Source: Pectobacterium aroidearum (GTDB taxonomy: Bacteria > Pseudomonadota > Gammaproteobacteria > Enterobacterales > Enterobacteriaceae). From it: a stretch of 64,000 nt of DNA. The notes beneath the pieces are model-generated. The model was not told the origin of the DNA, did not search any database, and worked only from the letters and a program-made list of their open reading frames with translations. The DNA is taken from assembly GCF_041228105.1 (NCBI RefSeq), contig NZ_CP166097.1, positions 4,278,001 to 4,342,000 on the forward strand, in the 5' to 3' direction. Every line of letters starts with the position of its first letter. The stretch's first letter is position 1. The position numbers and the translations under genes are program-made. Shown piece after piece: positions 8,850 to 19,329 of this stretch.

Positions 8850-10157
8850 CTATTTCACGTCCCGCAGCGCGGTTTTATCCACATAAGGCTTCATGATGCC
8901 ATCCGCCTCTTTTTGTGCAGCGGCAGCGGCATCATCAACCTTTTTCGCCGGATCGTTTAGCAGCGCCGCCAGCTGATTTTCCATCGCTTTACGCACCGCG
9001 ACCGTCTCATAGGTTGCGTACCACGGATGGGCATATTGCAGCTGTGACAGCGCAATCGCCGCACGCGGATCTTTCGCCAGATAATCCTTCATTTCCGGCA
9101 GGTCGTAGGCCGCCATACGCGGCGCGAAATAGCCGGTAAAACGGCTCCAGTTGCCGCTAACTTCTGGGCTGACCAGATAGTTCATGAATTGCCAGGCCGC
9201 TTTCTTCTGCTCTTCGGAAATCCCTTTGAAGCTCACCAGACTCGCCCCGCCGATGGTCACGCCGCGACGCTCTTTTTCCGGCATCATCGCCACACCCAAC
9301 TGAAAATCTTTGGTATTTTCACGCATAAAGCCCAGCGCACCAGTACTCAGCATCGTCATACCCAATTTACCGGAGAAAAACGCGGCGCTGATCTGTTTGG
9401 AATTCAGCACGCCAGCCGGCATCACTTTGTCGCGGTACACCAAATCACGCCAGAACTGGAGCGCACCTTTGGTCGATGCCGTGTTGTAATAGACTTCGCC
9501 TGGGTAGTCAGCATTGTAATACGCCCCGCCGTTAGCACGCGTCAACGCAGACAGCATCCAGCCGCCGTAGTCATCATTCGTGGACGGAATCATGATGCCC
9601 CACTGCCCCTTCGCCGGATCGGTCAGTTTTTTCGCGACCGCAACCACCTCATCCCAGTTTTTCGGTGGCTCGTTAAAGCCCGCCTTCTTCAGCATGTCTT
9701 CGTTGTAATAGAGGATCGGCGTCGAGTTATGGAATGGGATCGCGTAGGTCACTCCCATCACCTGCGCATTCTGGTGCAGCGCAGGCCAGAAATTTTTGGT
9801 CAGGAAAGGCGTGGCTTTTTCGTTGCCGTATTTGAACAACTCGTCCATCGGCAGGATTTCATCTTTGATGACCAGATCGGCGGTGAAGTTGGCCGACATG
9901 ATCACCAGCGCTGGCGGATCGCCCGCTTTGGCGGCAGCTTCCGCTTTCACTTTGGTCGTGTCGTAATTGCCGGTGAAGATCCCGCGCACTTCAACCTGAT
10001 CCTGCGATTGGTTGTACTCTTTGATGATGCGCGTCATTTCCATCGTCAGCTTGCCATCAACCGGTGCGGGGAACATAAAATCAATATTCTGTTTTGCCAA
10101 CGCCGAGCCAGACATCAGCAAGGTGATTGCCAGCGCCATCATACGGGGCTTACGCAT
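8850..10157 (-). CDS. ABC transporter solute-binding protein (UgpB/MalE class)
   Basis: A 435-residue exported protein starting [22 protein letters not shown], with a clear signal peptide. The mature part has the family-1 extracellular solute-binding fold (GDPPALVIMSA, AIPFHNSTPILYYNEDMLKKAGF, PKNWDEV, ISAAFFSGKLGMTMLS, AWQFMNYLVSPE). AGGAGAAAAG precedes the ATG at 10157, and the start overlaps the end of the ATPase gene by 8 bp. It is the last gene of a five-gene operon with a GpdQ-type phosphodiesterase, so the ligand is plausibly a glycerophosphodiester or glycerol-3-phosphate. The ligand is inferred from context only. Confidence 0.9.
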   Translation of the reverse strand: MRKPRMMALAITLLMSGSALAKQNIDFMFPAPVDGKLTMEMTRIIKEYNQSQDQVEVRGIFTGNYDTTKVKAEAAAKAGDPPALVIMSANFTADLVIKDEILPMDELFKYGNEKATPFLTKNFWPALHQNAQVMGVTYAIPFHNSTPILYYNEDMLKKAGFNEPPKNWDEVVAVAKKLTDPAKGQWGIMIPSTNDDYGGWMLSALTRANGGAYYNADYPGEVYYNTASTKGALQFWRDLVYRDKVMPAGVLNSKQISAAFFSGKLGMTMLSTGALGFMRENTKDFQLGVAMMPEKERRGVTIGGASLVSFKGISEEQKKAAWQFMNYLVSPEVSGNWSRFTGYFAPRMAAYDLPEMKDYLAKDPRAAIALSQLQYAHPWYATYETVAVRKAMENQLAALLNDPAKKVDDAAAAAQKEADGIMKPYVDKTALRDVK

Positions 10158-11238
10158 GTCTTTTCTCCTGGGATAAATTACGGGCGGTTTGCCCGGAAAA
10201 CCAATGACAATCCTGCGGTGAAAAATGAAGCACAACGGACGCGCCAACATCCGGCACGCCATCGCGATTTGGCCGACGGTAGCGAATATTGCCCAACGGC
10301 GTATCCACATGTATCAGATACTCCGCGCCAAACAGCTCCCGCTGCTTCACCGTTCCCGGCAATGACAACTCGCCGTCTGACGCGGCGTGTTCGGTAATAT
10401 GCTCAGGGCGAATCCCTAGCAGCACATGGGTTAATGAATGCGTTTCGTCACTGGCAGGCAGCGCCACGGGCAGCGTCTGTAAAATTGCGTGGCCGTCGGT
10501 GCAGGGCAGTGTTACGAGGTTCATCGCGGGCGTACCGATAAATCCGGCGACAAAGACGTTAGCCGGATGCGAATACAGCTGCTCCGGTGTGCCGACCTGT
10601 TGCAAGACTCCGCGATCGAGCACGGCGATCCTGTCAGCCATCGTCATCGCCTCAATCTGATCGTGCGTGACGTAAACGGTGGTCGTTTTCAACTGCCGAT
10701 GCAGATCCATAATGCCGTCCCGCACATCGCTGCGCAGACGGGCATCGAGATTCGATAGCGGCTCATCCATCAGAAATAAATGCGGATCGCGTACGATCGC
10801 CCGCGCCATCGCCACACGCTGCCGCTGGCCGCCGGACAGTTTTCCCGGTTTGCGTTTCAGTAGTGGCTCAAGCTGAAGCAGGCTGGCAACGCGCTGCACA
10901 CGCTGTGGATAGTCCGCTTTCGGCTCACCGCGCATCCGCATCCCGAACGTGATGTTCTGCTCGACCGTCAGGTGTGGAAACAACGCATAGTTCTGGAAAA
11001 TCATCGAGAAATTACGCTGCTTCGGGCTCCACGTCGTAATGTCGTCATCACCCAGCAGAATTTGCCCGTCACTCACCTCTTCCAGTCCGGCCAGCATGCG
11101 CAGCAGCGTACTTTTGCCACAGCCAGACGGCCCGACCAGCACCAGAAATTCGCCGTCAGCAATATCCAGCGACAGCGATGCCAGCGCCTGCGTATGCTCG
11201 AAGCGTTTGCTGATATTACGTAACTGAATCACGGCCAT
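10150..11238 (-). CDS. ABC importer ATPase (UgpC/MalK type)
   Basis: A 362-residue ATPase with Walker [10 protein letters not shown] (about residues 36-44), the Q-loop [10 protein letters not shown], the signature [14 protein letters not shown], Walker B LFLMDEP, the D-loop SNLDARLR and the H-loop YVTHDQ. A C-terminal OB-fold (TOBE-like) regulatory domain is present from about residue 240 (GIRPEHI). It energises the two permeases encoded upstream. Its start overlaps the gpdQ stop by one base, and its end overlaps the binding-protein start, as expected of a tightly coupled operon. Confidence 0.92.
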   Translation of the reverse strand: MAVIQLRNISKRFEHTQALASLSLDIADGEFLVLVGPSGCGKSTLLRMLAGLEEVSDGQILLGDDDITTWSPKQRNFSMIFQNYALFPHLTVEQNITFGMRMRGEPKADYPQRVQRVASLLQLEPLLKRKPGKLSGGQRQRVAMARAIVRDPHLFLMDEPLSNLDARLRSDVRDGIMDLHRQLKTTTVYVTHDQIEAMTMADRIAVLDRGVLQQVGTPEQLYSHPANVFVAGFIGTPAMNLVTLPCTDGHAILQTLPVALPASDETHSLTHVLLGIRPEHITEHAASDGELSLPGTVKQRELFGAEYLIHVDTPLGNIRYRRPNRDGVPDVGASVVLHFSPQDCHWFSGQTARNLSQEKRHA

Positions 11239-12062
11239 TACGCATCCACCGGACAGCTGATTCGCGGATCGTAGAGGTAAGGTCCGGAGTTCGAGGCGAT
11301 CGACTGGCTATAGCTCACTAGCCCGGTGACCGGCACATAGCGGTGCATCACTACGCTGGCAGGCTCCAGGTTGTAGTACGACGTGTCGTCATAGTAGAAA
11401 TACGGTACCTGATGGACAGTGCCCGGTACGGTGGCAATAATCGCCTGCCGATGTTGCGTCATAATCAAACGGTGCGTATGGCCGCAGAAGATCCGCGTAA
11501 GCTGCGGGAAACGTTCGATCAGCGTCAGCAACTCGCTCCCATTTTCGCAGGCGATCCGATCCATATGCGCCGATCCCAACGGCAACGGCGGATGGTGCAT
11601 GAAGATCGCCGTTTCGCGCGTGCTGTGCTCTTGCAATTGCTGCTCCAGCCAGCCCAGCGTGGACGGCGTCAGCCAGCCTTTCGCCTGCCCGGCCAGACTG
11701 GTATCGATGAACAGCAGGCGCATCGGGAAGTCATCTACCGCATAGCGGATATTTTCAGGATCATCGCCCAATTGCGGGCAAAGTGGACGCATCGCGTTGA
11801 GAAAATGCTGTTTGTCATCATGATTGCCCGGGATCACGTACATCGGGTAATCCAGCATCTGCAACACGCGTTGTGCCACCTGATACTCCTGCGGACTGCC
11901 GCAGTTGACGATATCGCCGCTAATCACCACCGCGTCCGGCCGCTCGCTCAGCGCGTTGAGCTGATTAATGACTTTGGCATTTTCCCCGTTAATATCAATA
12001 AATTCATAGAGCTTGCGCCCCTCACTGCGAAAATGCAGATCGGAAATCTGTGCCAACAACAT
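11238..12062 (-). CDS. gpdQ: GpdQ-type glycerophosphodiesterase (dimetal phosphoesterase)
   Basis: A 274-residue metallophosphoesterase that aligns by eye along its whole length with Enterobacter aerogenes GpdQ. All seven dimetal ligands are at identical numbers: D8, H10, D50, N80, H156, H195 and H197 (SDLHF, SGDIVN, PGNHDD, MHHPPL, CGHTH). GpdQ hydrolyses glycerophosphodiesters such as glycerophosphoethanolamine to glycerol-3-phosphate and an alcohol, and tolerates many phosphodiesters. No signal peptide is visible, so substrate must be imported first. It is embedded between permease and ATPase genes of an ABC importer, which strongly suggests joint uptake and cleavage. The start at 12062 follows GAGGTGG; an ATG three codons upstream is possible. 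Confidence 0.9.
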   Translation of the reverse strand: MLLAQISDLHFRSEGRKLYEFIDINGENAKVINQLNALSERPDAVVISGDIVNCGSPQEYQVAQRVLQMLDYPMYVIPGNHDDKQHFLNAMRPLCPQLGDDPENIRYAVDDFPMRLLFIDTSLAGQAKGWLTPSTLGWLEQQLQEHSTRETAIFMHHPPLPLGSAHMDRIACENGSELLTLIERFPQLTRIFCGHTHRLIMTQHRQAIIATVPGTVHQVPYFYYDDTSYYNLEPASVVMHRYVPVTGLVSYSQSIASNSGPYLYDPRISCPVDA

Positions 12063-12099
12063 AACCACCACCTCTATCGTTATTTCGCCCGTTGGCGAT

Positions 12100-12999
12100 T
12101 CACTTAATGCCCGAGAAGCCGAAGCTACTCAGGAACTGCTTCTGGAACACTACGAAGGCCACCATCAGCGGCAGGCACACCAGCAGCGTACCCGCGCAGA
12201 TCAATCCCCACTGCCCGCCGGACTCCGCCCCCATAGCAAACGACACCAGCCCGATGGTCAGCACCTGTTTGTCCGGGTCGTTGAGCACCATCAGCGGCCA
12301 GAGATATTCGTTCCAGTGATAGGTAATGCTGACCGTGGCGAACGCCAGAATCGACGGCCAGGTCATCGGAATCAGGACGTGAAACACCACCTGCCACCAG
12401 CGACAGCCTTCCATTAATGCGGCTTCTTCAATCTCTTTGGCGATATTGAGAAACGCCTGACGCATCAGAAACACCCCAAACGCCGAGGCGAAATACGGCA
12501 TCATTACGCCGGTCAGGGTATTGAGCAGGCCGAGCTGTTTGAGCGTCATCATGTTTGGCACCATCATGACGACAGGCATGATCATCAGTTGAATCAGCAG
12601 CAGGTAGAACAGCAGCGTTTTGCCGCGAAATTCGTGGTAGGCAAAGATGTAGCCCGCTGTGGTGATCGTCACCAACTGCACCAGAAACGTGCCGACCGCA
12701 AAAATCAGCGTGTTGGTGTAAAGCTGTAGCCAGTTGGCGCTGTCCCATGCGTCGCGGAAGTTATCCAGCGTGAGTGGGAAGCGCGGCAGCAGCGAGGCCA
12801 TATCCACGCCAAAGCTGCTGGAGCTGACAGAAGAAGACAGCATCCAGATAAACGGGCTGACCCACAGTAACGCAGCGCAAATCAGCAGCAGCGGCAGCGT
12901 GAATCGCGTCGTGATGCGAAGCGGGTTGGTCACGCTTCGGTTTTCAACGTGCTGACTTTTCATGCTCCGAACGTCAACAATCTGATTTTCAGCGCTCAT
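12100..12999 (-). CDS. ABC permease, MalG/UgpE type
   Basis: A 299-residue inner-membrane protein with about six membrane segments and an extended cytoplasmic N-terminus of about 28 residues. The ATPase-coupling EAA loop is visible ([23 protein letters not shown], about residues 190-212). It belongs to the binding-protein-dependent transport permease family and is the MalG/UgpE-like half of the channel. Its start overlaps the end of the first permease gene by 11 bp. Confidence 0.9.
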   Translation of the reverse strand: MSAENQIVDVRSMKSQHVENRSVTNPLRITTRFTLPLLLICAALLWVSPFIWMLSSSVSSSSFGVDMASLLPRFPLTLDNFRDAWDSANWLQLYTNTLIFAVGTFLVQLVTITTAGYIFAYHEFRGKTLLFYLLLIQLMIMPVVMMVPNMMTLKQLGLLNTLTGVMMPYFASAFGVFLMRQAFLNIAKEIEEAALMEGCRWWQVVFHVLIPMTWPSILAFATVSITYHWNEYLWPLMVLNDPDKQVLTIGLVSFAMGAESGGQWGLICAGTLLVCLPLMVAFVVFQKQFLSSFGFSGIK

Positions 13000-13861
13000 A
13001 GTGTGCCCCCTTCTCCAGCACTTTCAGATTCATAATGGAAAAGGCGAACAGCATCGCCAGCGTCAGGAAGGTAGCCGCAGAGGCTTTGCCCAGATCGTGC
13101 GTATCATTCGCCAGATCCTGGATGTAATAGAGCAGCACGGTTGTGGCGTTATTCGGTCCACCGCGCGTCATCACGGCAACATGGTCGATCTGGGTAATGG
13201 CGTAGATAAAGGCGATGGTGACGACGAAAGCGATGGTTGGCCGCAATAGCGGCAGCGTGACGTAGAAAAACACCTGACGTCGTGATGCGCCTTCCATCAG
13301 CGCCGCCTCGCGTGCGGAAGCCGAAACGGCTTGCAGACCGGCGAGAAAAAACAGCATGTAGTAACCGGCGAATTTCCAGATACCGATGACGCTTACCGCC
13401 ACCAACGCGCTGTCGCTCATGCCGAGGTAGTTGTTATTCATCGGGCCGAACACTTTCGCCAGATAGTAATCCAGCAGCCCCAATCCCGGCATAAAGATGA
13501 ACAGCCACAGCGTCGCGGCACTCACCAGCGGAATAATCATCGGAAAGAAGAAAGCGGTACGCAGCCAGCGGTTAACACGCGTGTTTTCCCACAGCAGTAC
13601 CGCCAGCAACAGCGCCAGCAGCACGCCGGGTACCACCGTCATCAGGATATAAAGCACGTTGTTCAGCAAGGCCTGCCAGAACACCGCGTCCTGCACCAAA
13701 CGCACAAAATTATCCATCCCGACGAACAGCGGCGCATCGGCATTCAGCCGGGTGTCATACAGGCTGTCGATGACCGAACGCAGCAGGGGAAAATAGGTAA
13801 AGGCAAGCAAAAAAACCAGCGTCGGCAACAGCACAAGATAGGGAAAAAATTTTGCACGCAT
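12989..13861 (-). CDS. ABC permease, MalF/UgpA type
   Basis: A 290-residue inner-membrane protein beginning MRAKFFPYLVLLPTLVFLLA, with about six membrane segments and an EAA loop (SAREAALMEGASRRQVFFYVTLP, about residues 181-203). It is the MalF/UgpA-like subunit and the first gene of the operon permease-permease-gpdQ-ATPase-binding protein. A Pho-box-like sequence lies about 65 bp upstream of the ATG. An inverted repeat AAGGCC/GGCCTT (13868-13898) sits in the leader. Confidence 0.9.
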   Translation of the reverse strand: MRAKFFPYLVLLPTLVFLLAFTYFPLLRSVIDSLYDTRLNADAPLFVGMDNFVRLVQDAVFWQALLNNVLYILMTVVPGVLLALLLAVLLWENTRVNRWLRTAFFFPMIIPLVSAATLWLFIFMPGLGLLDYYLAKVFGPMNNNYLGMSDSALVAVSVIGIWKFAGYYMLFFLAGLQAVSASAREAALMEGASRRQVFFYVTLPLLRPTIAFVVTIAFIYAITQIDHVAVMTRGGPNNATTVLLYYIQDLANDTHDLGKASAATFLTLAMLFAFSIMNLKVLEKGAHYER

Positions 13862-13914
13862 AACTCAAAGGCCGCTCAGTGTGAAACACAGAGGCCTTAC
13901 CCTAGAACGCTAGC

Positions 13915-13943
13915 GTGTCACTGGGGCGTCAGTTTAATGACAG
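13915..13943 (-). promoter_or_regulatory. Pho-box-like sequence upstream of the gpdQ-ABC operon
   Basis: On the minus strand it reads CTGTCAT-TAAA-CTGACGC (13943 down to 13926), then CCCA-GTGACAC. The first 7-mer is a perfect PhoB half-site, the 4-bp spacer is AT-rich, and the second and third units keep the 11-bp period with 4 of 7 matches each. A weak -10 (TAGGGT) follows at a suitable distance. The operon's GpdQ and UgpBAEC-like genes are the kind of genes PhoB controls in E. coli (ugpBAECQ). Confidence 0.55.
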
Positions 13944-14039
13944 TTTGTTTTCGAAAGTAAATAATTCGCTGACTAAGTTGAGGGGTTAAATATGAGCACA
14001 CAATGCGCTAGCACCCTACGAGCTGCAAAGCAGCCAATG

Positions 14040-14510
14040 CTATAATTTGAAAACCATATCTATACAGCGCATCTCACTCCCAGTAAGAGTGGATTTATAT
14101 AAGCTTTCCTGCTGAAACAAGAAACCATGCTTTTGATAGAAAGAGTGAGCATTAGGGGTTGAGGATAATGTTAATTGCTCATAACCACGTTCGCGTGCTT
14201 CATGCTTTATAGCGTCAAGAATCATTCCACCCAACCCTCTCCCAACATATTCAGGCAAGGTAAAAATAGCCTCAACACTGCGACAAGAAATATCAAGAAA
14301 GCCCGTAGCAACCGGCCTGTTATCTAAATCCACAACAACAAAAAAAGGGTTAGTAGCAATAGCGCGCCTGTATCCCTCCGGCATAGATTCTGGCGTCCAT
14401 GCAGCAATGACTGCCGCTTCATAGCTGCTCTTGCATCCATGGCGAATAGCCTGATTCCTGATCTCCCAACATTCTTCTGCTTCATCAGGTTCTGCAAGTC
14501 TGACTTTCAT
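14040..14510 (-). CDS. GNAT-family N-acetyltransferase
   Basis: A 156-residue single-domain protein. The acetyl-CoA motif A is visible as VEAIFTLPEYVGRGLGGMILDAI (about residues 78-100), followed by the motif B region LTLSSTPNAHSFYQKHGF. The substrate is unknown. The gene is noticeably more AT-rich than its neighbours and uses more A/T-ending codons, which suggests relatively recent acquisition. It stands alone between the ABC operon and gcvP with no operon partner. Confidence 0.85.
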   Translation of the reverse strand: MKVRLAEPDEAEECWEIRNQAIRHGCKSSYEAAVIAAWTPESMPEGYRRAIATNPFFVVVDLDNRPVATGFLDISCRSVEAIFTLPEYVGRGLGGMILDAIKHEARERGYEQLTLSSTPNAHSFYQKHGFLFQQESLYKSTLTGSEMRCIDMVFKL

Positions 14511-14654
14511 CTTTTCTCCATTTTGGGCTATCCCTATCCCCTGCGTATGCCTAACTGATTAAGTGATACAAGGCGGTATCTGAAAACTATCGTTAATGCG
14601 ATAACTCAGTGTCCGCCTATCACTGGCAGTAACAATCTCAACGATCGCAGTTAA

Positions 14655-17528
14655 TTACGCATAGTCGCTCATCGGCACACACGAACAGAACAGGTTACGG
14701 TCGCCGTAAACATCGTCCAGACGCTTCACGCTCGGCCAGTATTTGTGTTCGCTGCCAGCCGGGAATACCGCCAGTTCGCGGCTATAGGGGTGTGCCCAGT
14801 CCGCCACCAGCTCCGCCTGCGTATGCGGTGCGTTCACCAGTGGGTTGTCGTCCAACGGCCATTCACCCTGCGCAACGCGGTTGATTTCGGCACGGATCGC
14901 CAGCATCGCGTCAACAAAGCGATCGATCTCGACCTGACTCTCCGATTCCGTTGGCTCGACCATCAGCGTACCCGCGACCGGGAACGACATGGTCGGCGCG
15001 TGGAAACCGTAGTCGATCAGGCGCTTGGCGATATCCATCTCGCTAATGCCGGTACTCTCTTTGAGCGGGCGAATATCCAGAATGCACTCGTGCGCCACAC
15101 GACCATCACGGCCGGTGTAAAGCACCGGATAAGCCTGCTGCAAGCGCGTCGCGATGTAGTTGGCGTTCAGGATCGCCATCTGGCTAGCCTGCTTCAACCC
15201 TTCTGCGCCCATCATGCGGATGTACATCCAGCTAATCGGCAGAATGGAGGCACTGCCGAACGGTGCCGCAGAGACTGCACCCTGCTCCGTTAACACACCA
15301 TCGATTTTTACCACCTGATGCCCCGGCACAAACGGTGTCAGATGCGCTTTCACGCCAATCGGCCCCATACCCGGTCCGCCGCCACCGTGCGGAATACAGA
15401 AGGTTTTATGCAGGTTCAGGTGCGATACATCTGCACCAATGTAGCCCGGCGTCGTGATACCAACCTGCGCGTTCATGTTCGCGCCGTCCAGATACACCTG
15501 GCCGCCGTATTGATGCACGATCTGGCACACTTCCCGGATCGTCTCTTCATAGACGCCGTGGGTGGACGGATAGGTGACCATAATGCAGGAAAGCTGTTCG
15601 CCCGCCGCCTGCGCTTTCTCACGCAGATCGTGCAGATCGATATTACCCTGCTTGTCACAGGCCACCACCACCACGTCCATACCCGCCATCTGCGCCGATG
15701 CCGGGTTCGTACCGTGGGCGGAACTCGGGATCAGACAGAGATGACGGCCGCCTTCATTGCGGCTTTCATGATAGCGACGGATCGCCAGTAGCCCCGCGTA
15801 CTCGCCCTGCGCCCCCGAATTGGGCTGCATGCAAATCGCGTCATAGCCAGTCAGTTGAACCAACCAGCCCGATAGTTGCTCAATCATTTGACGGTAGCCC
15901 AGCGCCTGTTCCGGCGGGCAGAACGGATGCAGCTCAGCAAATTCCGGCCAGGTAATCGGCAGCATTTCCGCCGCCGCATTGAGCTTCATGGTGCAAGAAC
16001 CGAGTGGGATCATCGCCTGATTCAGTGCCAGATCCTTACGTGCCAGACGGTGCAGGTAACGCATCATCTCGGTTTCGCTGTGATAGCGGTTGAAAACCGG
16101 ATGCGACAGGATCGCATCCTGACGCAGGAGCCCGGCAGGGATCGTCGCGGCTTGCTGGCTAATGGCCGCATCAAGCGCCTCGATATCCAACCCGTGATCG
16201 TCACCTAACAGCACCGCAAACAGCGCCAGCACGTCTTCACGGGTGGTCGCTTCATCCAGCGTGATGCCCACGGCACTTGCCAAATCGCTGCGCAGGTTGA
16301 TGCCAAAGCTTAATGCCCGACTCAGTACCGCGTCTTTATCTGCGACTTCAATGGTCAGCGTGTCGAACCAGCTGCGATGGCGTAGCAGCAGTCCACCCTG
16401 CGTTAACCCTGCCGCCAGAATATCGGTCAGACGGTGGATGCGTCCTGCGATACGTTTGAGCCCTTCCGGCCCGTGGAATACCGCATACATCCCGGCAATG
16501 TTGGCCAGCAACACCTGCGAGGTACAAATATTGGAGTTCGCCTTCTCACGGCGAATGTGCTGCTCACGCGTTTGCATCGCCATACGCAGCGCAGTGTTGC
16601 CTGCTGCATCGCGCGACACGCCGATGATACGTCCCGGCATAGCACGTTTATGCTCATCACGGCAGGCAAAAAACGCCGCGTGCGGTCCGCCGTAGCCCAT
16701 TGGCACGCCAAAGCGCTGTGCGGAACCGAAGACGATATCCGCGCCCTGTTTGCCCGGTGCGGTCAGCAGCACCAGCGCCATGATGTCCGACGCCACGCAG
16801 CTGACGACCTTACGCGCTTTCAGTGCGGCCATCAGGTCGCTGTAATCGTGCAGTTCGCCCGTCGTCCCAACCTGTTGCAGCAGTACGCCAAATACCGCAT
16901 CGTCTTTCAGCGCATCTTCCGCCTTACCGACGACAATCTCAAAACCGAAGGTTTCCGCACGCGTACGCACTACATCCAGCGTTTGCGGATGCACGTCGTC
17001 GGCGACGAAGAAACGCTCAGCCTGTTTGAGTTTGCTGATGCGTTTTGCCATCGCCATCGCTTCCGCCGCCGCGGTTGCTTCATCCAGTAGCGAAGCGGAA
17101 GCCAAATCCAGACCGGTTAAATCCTGTGTGACCTGCTGGAAATTCAGCAGCGCTTCAAGACGTCCCTGAGAGACTTCCGGCTGATACGGCGTATAAGCGG
17201 TATACCAGCCAGGGTTTTCCAGCACGTTGCGTAAAATCACCGGCGGCATCAGCACCGCGTTGTAACCCATACCGATGTAGCTTTTATAACGTTGATTGCG
17301 TCCTGCAATGGCCTTCAGCTCAGCTAACGCCTCATGTTCCGTCGCCGCCTCTCCCACCGCTGGCGGGCTGGGCAATTGAATATCCTGCGGGACAATCTGA
17401 CGAATCAACGCATCCAGCGATGTCGCCCCCACCACCGACAACATGTGCTGCTGTTGGCTGACGGAAGGACCGATATGGCGCTCGATAAACGCGCCGTCAT
17501 GTTCGAGTTGACTGAGTGTCTGGGTCAT
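14655..17528 (-). CDS. gcvP: GcvP, glycine dehydrogenase (decarboxylating), P protein
   Basis: A 957-residue enzyme matching E. coli GcvP from MTQTLSQLE to the C-terminal [13 protein letters not shown]. The PLP lysine is in [18 protein letters not shown] (about residue 706). P protein decarboxylates glycine and passes the aminomethyl group to lipoyl-GcvH. The ATG at 17528 has AGGAAA eight bases upstream; the open frame extends 12 codons further but is not conserved. It is the last gene of gcvTHP. A strong terminator-like hairpin lies between gcvH and gcvP, so gcvP may be partly uncoupled from gcvTH. Confidence 0.97.
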   Translation of the reverse strand: MTQTLSQLEHDGAFIERHIGPSVSQQQHMLSVVGATSLDALIRQIVPQDIQLPSPPAVGEAATEHEALAELKAIAGRNQRYKSYIGMGYNAVLMPPVILRNVLENPGWYTAYTPYQPEVSQGRLEALLNFQQVTQDLTGLDLASASLLDEATAAAEAMAMAKRISKLKQAERFFVADDVHPQTLDVVRTRAETFGFEIVVGKAEDALKDDAVFGVLLQQVGTTGELHDYSDLMAALKARKVVSCVASDIMALVLLTAPGKQGADIVFGSAQRFGVPMGYGGPHAAFFACRDEHKRAMPGRIIGVSRDAAGNTALRMAMQTREQHIRREKANSNICTSQVLLANIAGMYAVFHGPEGLKRIAGRIHRLTDILAAGLTQGGLLLRHRSWFDTLTIEVADKDAVLSRALSFGINLRSDLASAVGITLDEATTREDVLALFAVLLGDDHGLDIEALDAAISQQAATIPAGLLRQDAILSHPVFNRYHSETEMMRYLHRLARKDLALNQAMIPLGSCTMKLNAAAEMLPITWPEFAELHPFCPPEQALGYRQMIEQLSGWLVQLTGYDAICMQPNSGAQGEYAGLLAIRRYHESRNEGGRHLCLIPSSAHGTNPASAQMAGMDVVVVACDKQGNIDLHDLREKAQAAGEQLSCIMVTYPSTHGVYEETIREVCQIVHQYGGQVYLDGANMNAQVGITTPGYIGADVSHLNLHKTFCIPHGGGGPGMGPIGVKAHLTPFVPGHQVVKIDGVLTEQGAVSAAPFGSASILPISWMYIRMMGAEGLKQASQMAILNANYIATRLQQAYPVLYTGRDGRVAHECILDIRPLKESTGISEMDIAKRLIDYGFHAPTMSFPVAGTLMVEPTESESQVEIDRFVDAMLAIRAEINRVAQGEWPLDDNPLVNAPHTQAELVADWAHPYSRELAVFPAGSEHKYWPSVKRLDDVYGDRNLFCSCVPMSDYA

Positions 17529-17610
17529 TACAGTAATTTCCTGCATTAATCGTGCTTGCATCAATCGTGATAGCTACCGCGTTGAAAGACGACGCGGCGC
17601 ATAAAACAAA

Positions 17611-17640
17611 ACGCCCCCGGTTCAACAAAACCGGGGGCGT
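17611..17640 (-). terminator. Strong terminator-like hairpin between gcvH and gcvP
   Basis: Perfect 12-bp stem (ACGCCCCCGGTT / AACCGGGGGCGT) with a 6-nt loop, followed on the minus strand by TTTTGTTTTAT. It starts 6 bp after the gcvH stop and ends about 80 bp before the gcvP start. It has the form of a rho-independent terminator but lies inside an operon, so it is either an attenuator with read-through or ends the gcvTH transcript. Confidence 0.8.
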
Positions 17641-17645
17641 GATAA

Positions 17646-18038
17646 CTACTCGTCTTCTTCTAACGATGCCTGATAGCCTTCGGCATCAAGCAGTTCGTCC
17701 AAATCAGACTCATCAGAAATTCTGATGCGGAACAGCCAGCCATCCGCATAAGGCGCGCTGTTGACCAGTTCAGGGGAGCTTTCCAGATCGTCGTTCACTT
17801 CCACGATCTCACCGCTGATGGGCGCATAAATATCCGACGCCGCTTTTACCGACTCCGCCACCGCGCAGTCATCGCCTGCGGCGACTACCGTGCCCACTTC
17901 CGGTAAATCGATAAAGACCATGTCACCCAGAAGCTCCTGCGCGTGTTCGGTAATGCCCACGCTGTAGATACCGCCGCCCTCGTGCAGTACCCATTCGTGC
18001 GACGTGGTGTATTTTAATTCTGCTGGTACATTGCTCAT
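17646..18038 (-). CDS. gcvH: GcvH, glycine cleavage system H protein
   Basis: A 130-residue lipoyl carrier. The lipoylation lysine is in [15 protein letters not shown] (about residue 65). It shuttles the aminomethyl group from GcvP to GcvT. Length and sequence match enterobacterial GcvH. It lies between gcvT, from which it is separated by 175 bp containing an ERIC element, and gcvP, from which it is separated by a hairpin. Confidence 0.97.
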   Translation of the reverse strand: MSNVPAELKYTTSHEWVLHEGGGIYSVGITEHAQELLGDMVFIDLPEVGTVVAAGDDCAVAESVKAASDIYAPISGEIVEVNDDLESSPELVNSAPYADGWLFRIRISDESDLDELLDAEGYQASLEEDE

Positions 18039-18074
18039 TGCATCCCCTTTCCTAAAGTCGTTAATCCCGTGCGC

Positions 18075-18198
<124 letters not shown>

Positions 18199-18213
18199 GA
18201 CATAAGAAGTTAT

Positions 18214-19329
18214 TCAATACTGAACGATGGCTCTTCCAGCGCGGACAAAGCCGGGCTTGGTGACGTGGACGGGCAGTTCGCGGTTACGAATCTGCACAAT
18301 CGCCTGTTCACCAATTCCCAACGGAACACGCGCTAGCGCAATGCTCACGCCAAGCGTTGGCGAGAACGAGCCGCTGGTGATGACACCTTCGCGCATCACG
18401 CCATCACTATCAGTAAAGCGCACAGGTAAATCATTGCGCAATACGCCTTTTTCCGTCAGCACCAAACCAACCAGTTGATCGGTTCCTTTCTCACGCTGAT
18501 GCGTTAAGGCTTCACGCCCGATAAACTGGCGATCCTCCGGCTGCCAGGCGATCGTCCAGCCCATGTTGGCCGCCAGCGGCGAAATGCCCTCATCCATATC
18601 CTGACCGTACAGGTTCATTCCCGCTTCCAGACGCAGCGTATCGCGTGCGCCCAGTCCGCATGGCTTCACGCCCGCGGCCAGCAGTTGCTGCCAGAAATCG
18701 ACCACTTGCTCATTCGGCAGCGCGATTTCATAACCCGCTTCGCCCGTATAACCCGTCGTGGCTACGAAGAAATCCCCCGCCTGCTTGCCAAAAAACGGCT
18801 TCATGCTGGCAACGGCAGCCACGTCGGCATCACTCAGACCTTTTGCCTTCAGGATTGCTTGCACTTTTTCCTGCGCCTGCGGACCTTGTACCGCGACCAG
18901 AGCCAGATCCTCACGCTCACGGATTTCAATACCAAAAGGTGCAGCGTGCTGTTCAATCCAGGCGAGATCTTTTTCGCGGGTCGCAGAGTTCACGACCAAC
19001 CGGAAATAGTCTTCCGTAAGAAAATAAACGATCAGATCGTCGATGACGCCACCGGAAGCATTCAGCATGCCGGTATAAAGCGCTTTGCCCGGCTGTGTGA
19101 GTTTGGCGACATCATTCGCCAGCAGATAACGCAGGAATTCACGCGTTCTCGCACCATGCAAATCGACGATAGTCATGTGGGAAACATCAAAAATACCGGC
19201 TTCCCGGCGCACAATATGATGCTCATCCAGTTGAGAACCGTAATGCAGCGGCATCATCCAGCCGTGAAAATCCACCATTTTGGCGCCATCGGCCAGATGT
19301 TGTTGATACAACGGGGTCTGCTTTGCCAT
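18214..19329 (-). CDS. gcvT: GcvT, aminomethyltransferase (T protein)
   Basis: A 371-residue enzyme beginning [20 protein letters not shown], with the family blocks [33 protein letters not shown] and [19 protein letters not shown] protein transfers the C1 unit to tetrahydrofolate and releases ammonia. It is the first gene of gcvTHP. Its start faces a long AT-rich upstream region shared with fucO. Confidence 0.97.
   Translation of the reverse strand: MAKQTPLYQQHLADGAKMVDFHGWMMPLHYGSQLDEHHIVRREAGIFDVSHMTIVDLHGARTREFLRYLLANDVAKLTQPGKALYTGMLNASGGVIDDLIVYFLTEDYFRLVVNSATREKDLAWIEQHAAPFGIEIREREDLALVAVQGPQAQEKVQAILKAKGLSDADVAAVASMKPFFGKQAGDFFVATTGYTGEAGYEIALPNEQVVDFWQQLLAAGVKPCGLGARDTLRLEAGMNLYGQDMDEGISPLAANMGWTIAWQPEDRQFIGREALTHQREKGTDQLVGLVLTEKGVLRNDLPVRFTDSDGVMREGVITSGSFSPTLGVSIALARVPLGIGEQAIVQIRNRELPVHVTKPGFVRAGRAIVQY

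Noticed and set aside
9189..10397. A 402-codon plus-strand open frame opposite the solute-binding protein gene
   Set aside because: Its product is His/Arg-rich with no recognisable family, and the minus-strand frame encodes a full exported binding protein. It is a mirror of codon bias.
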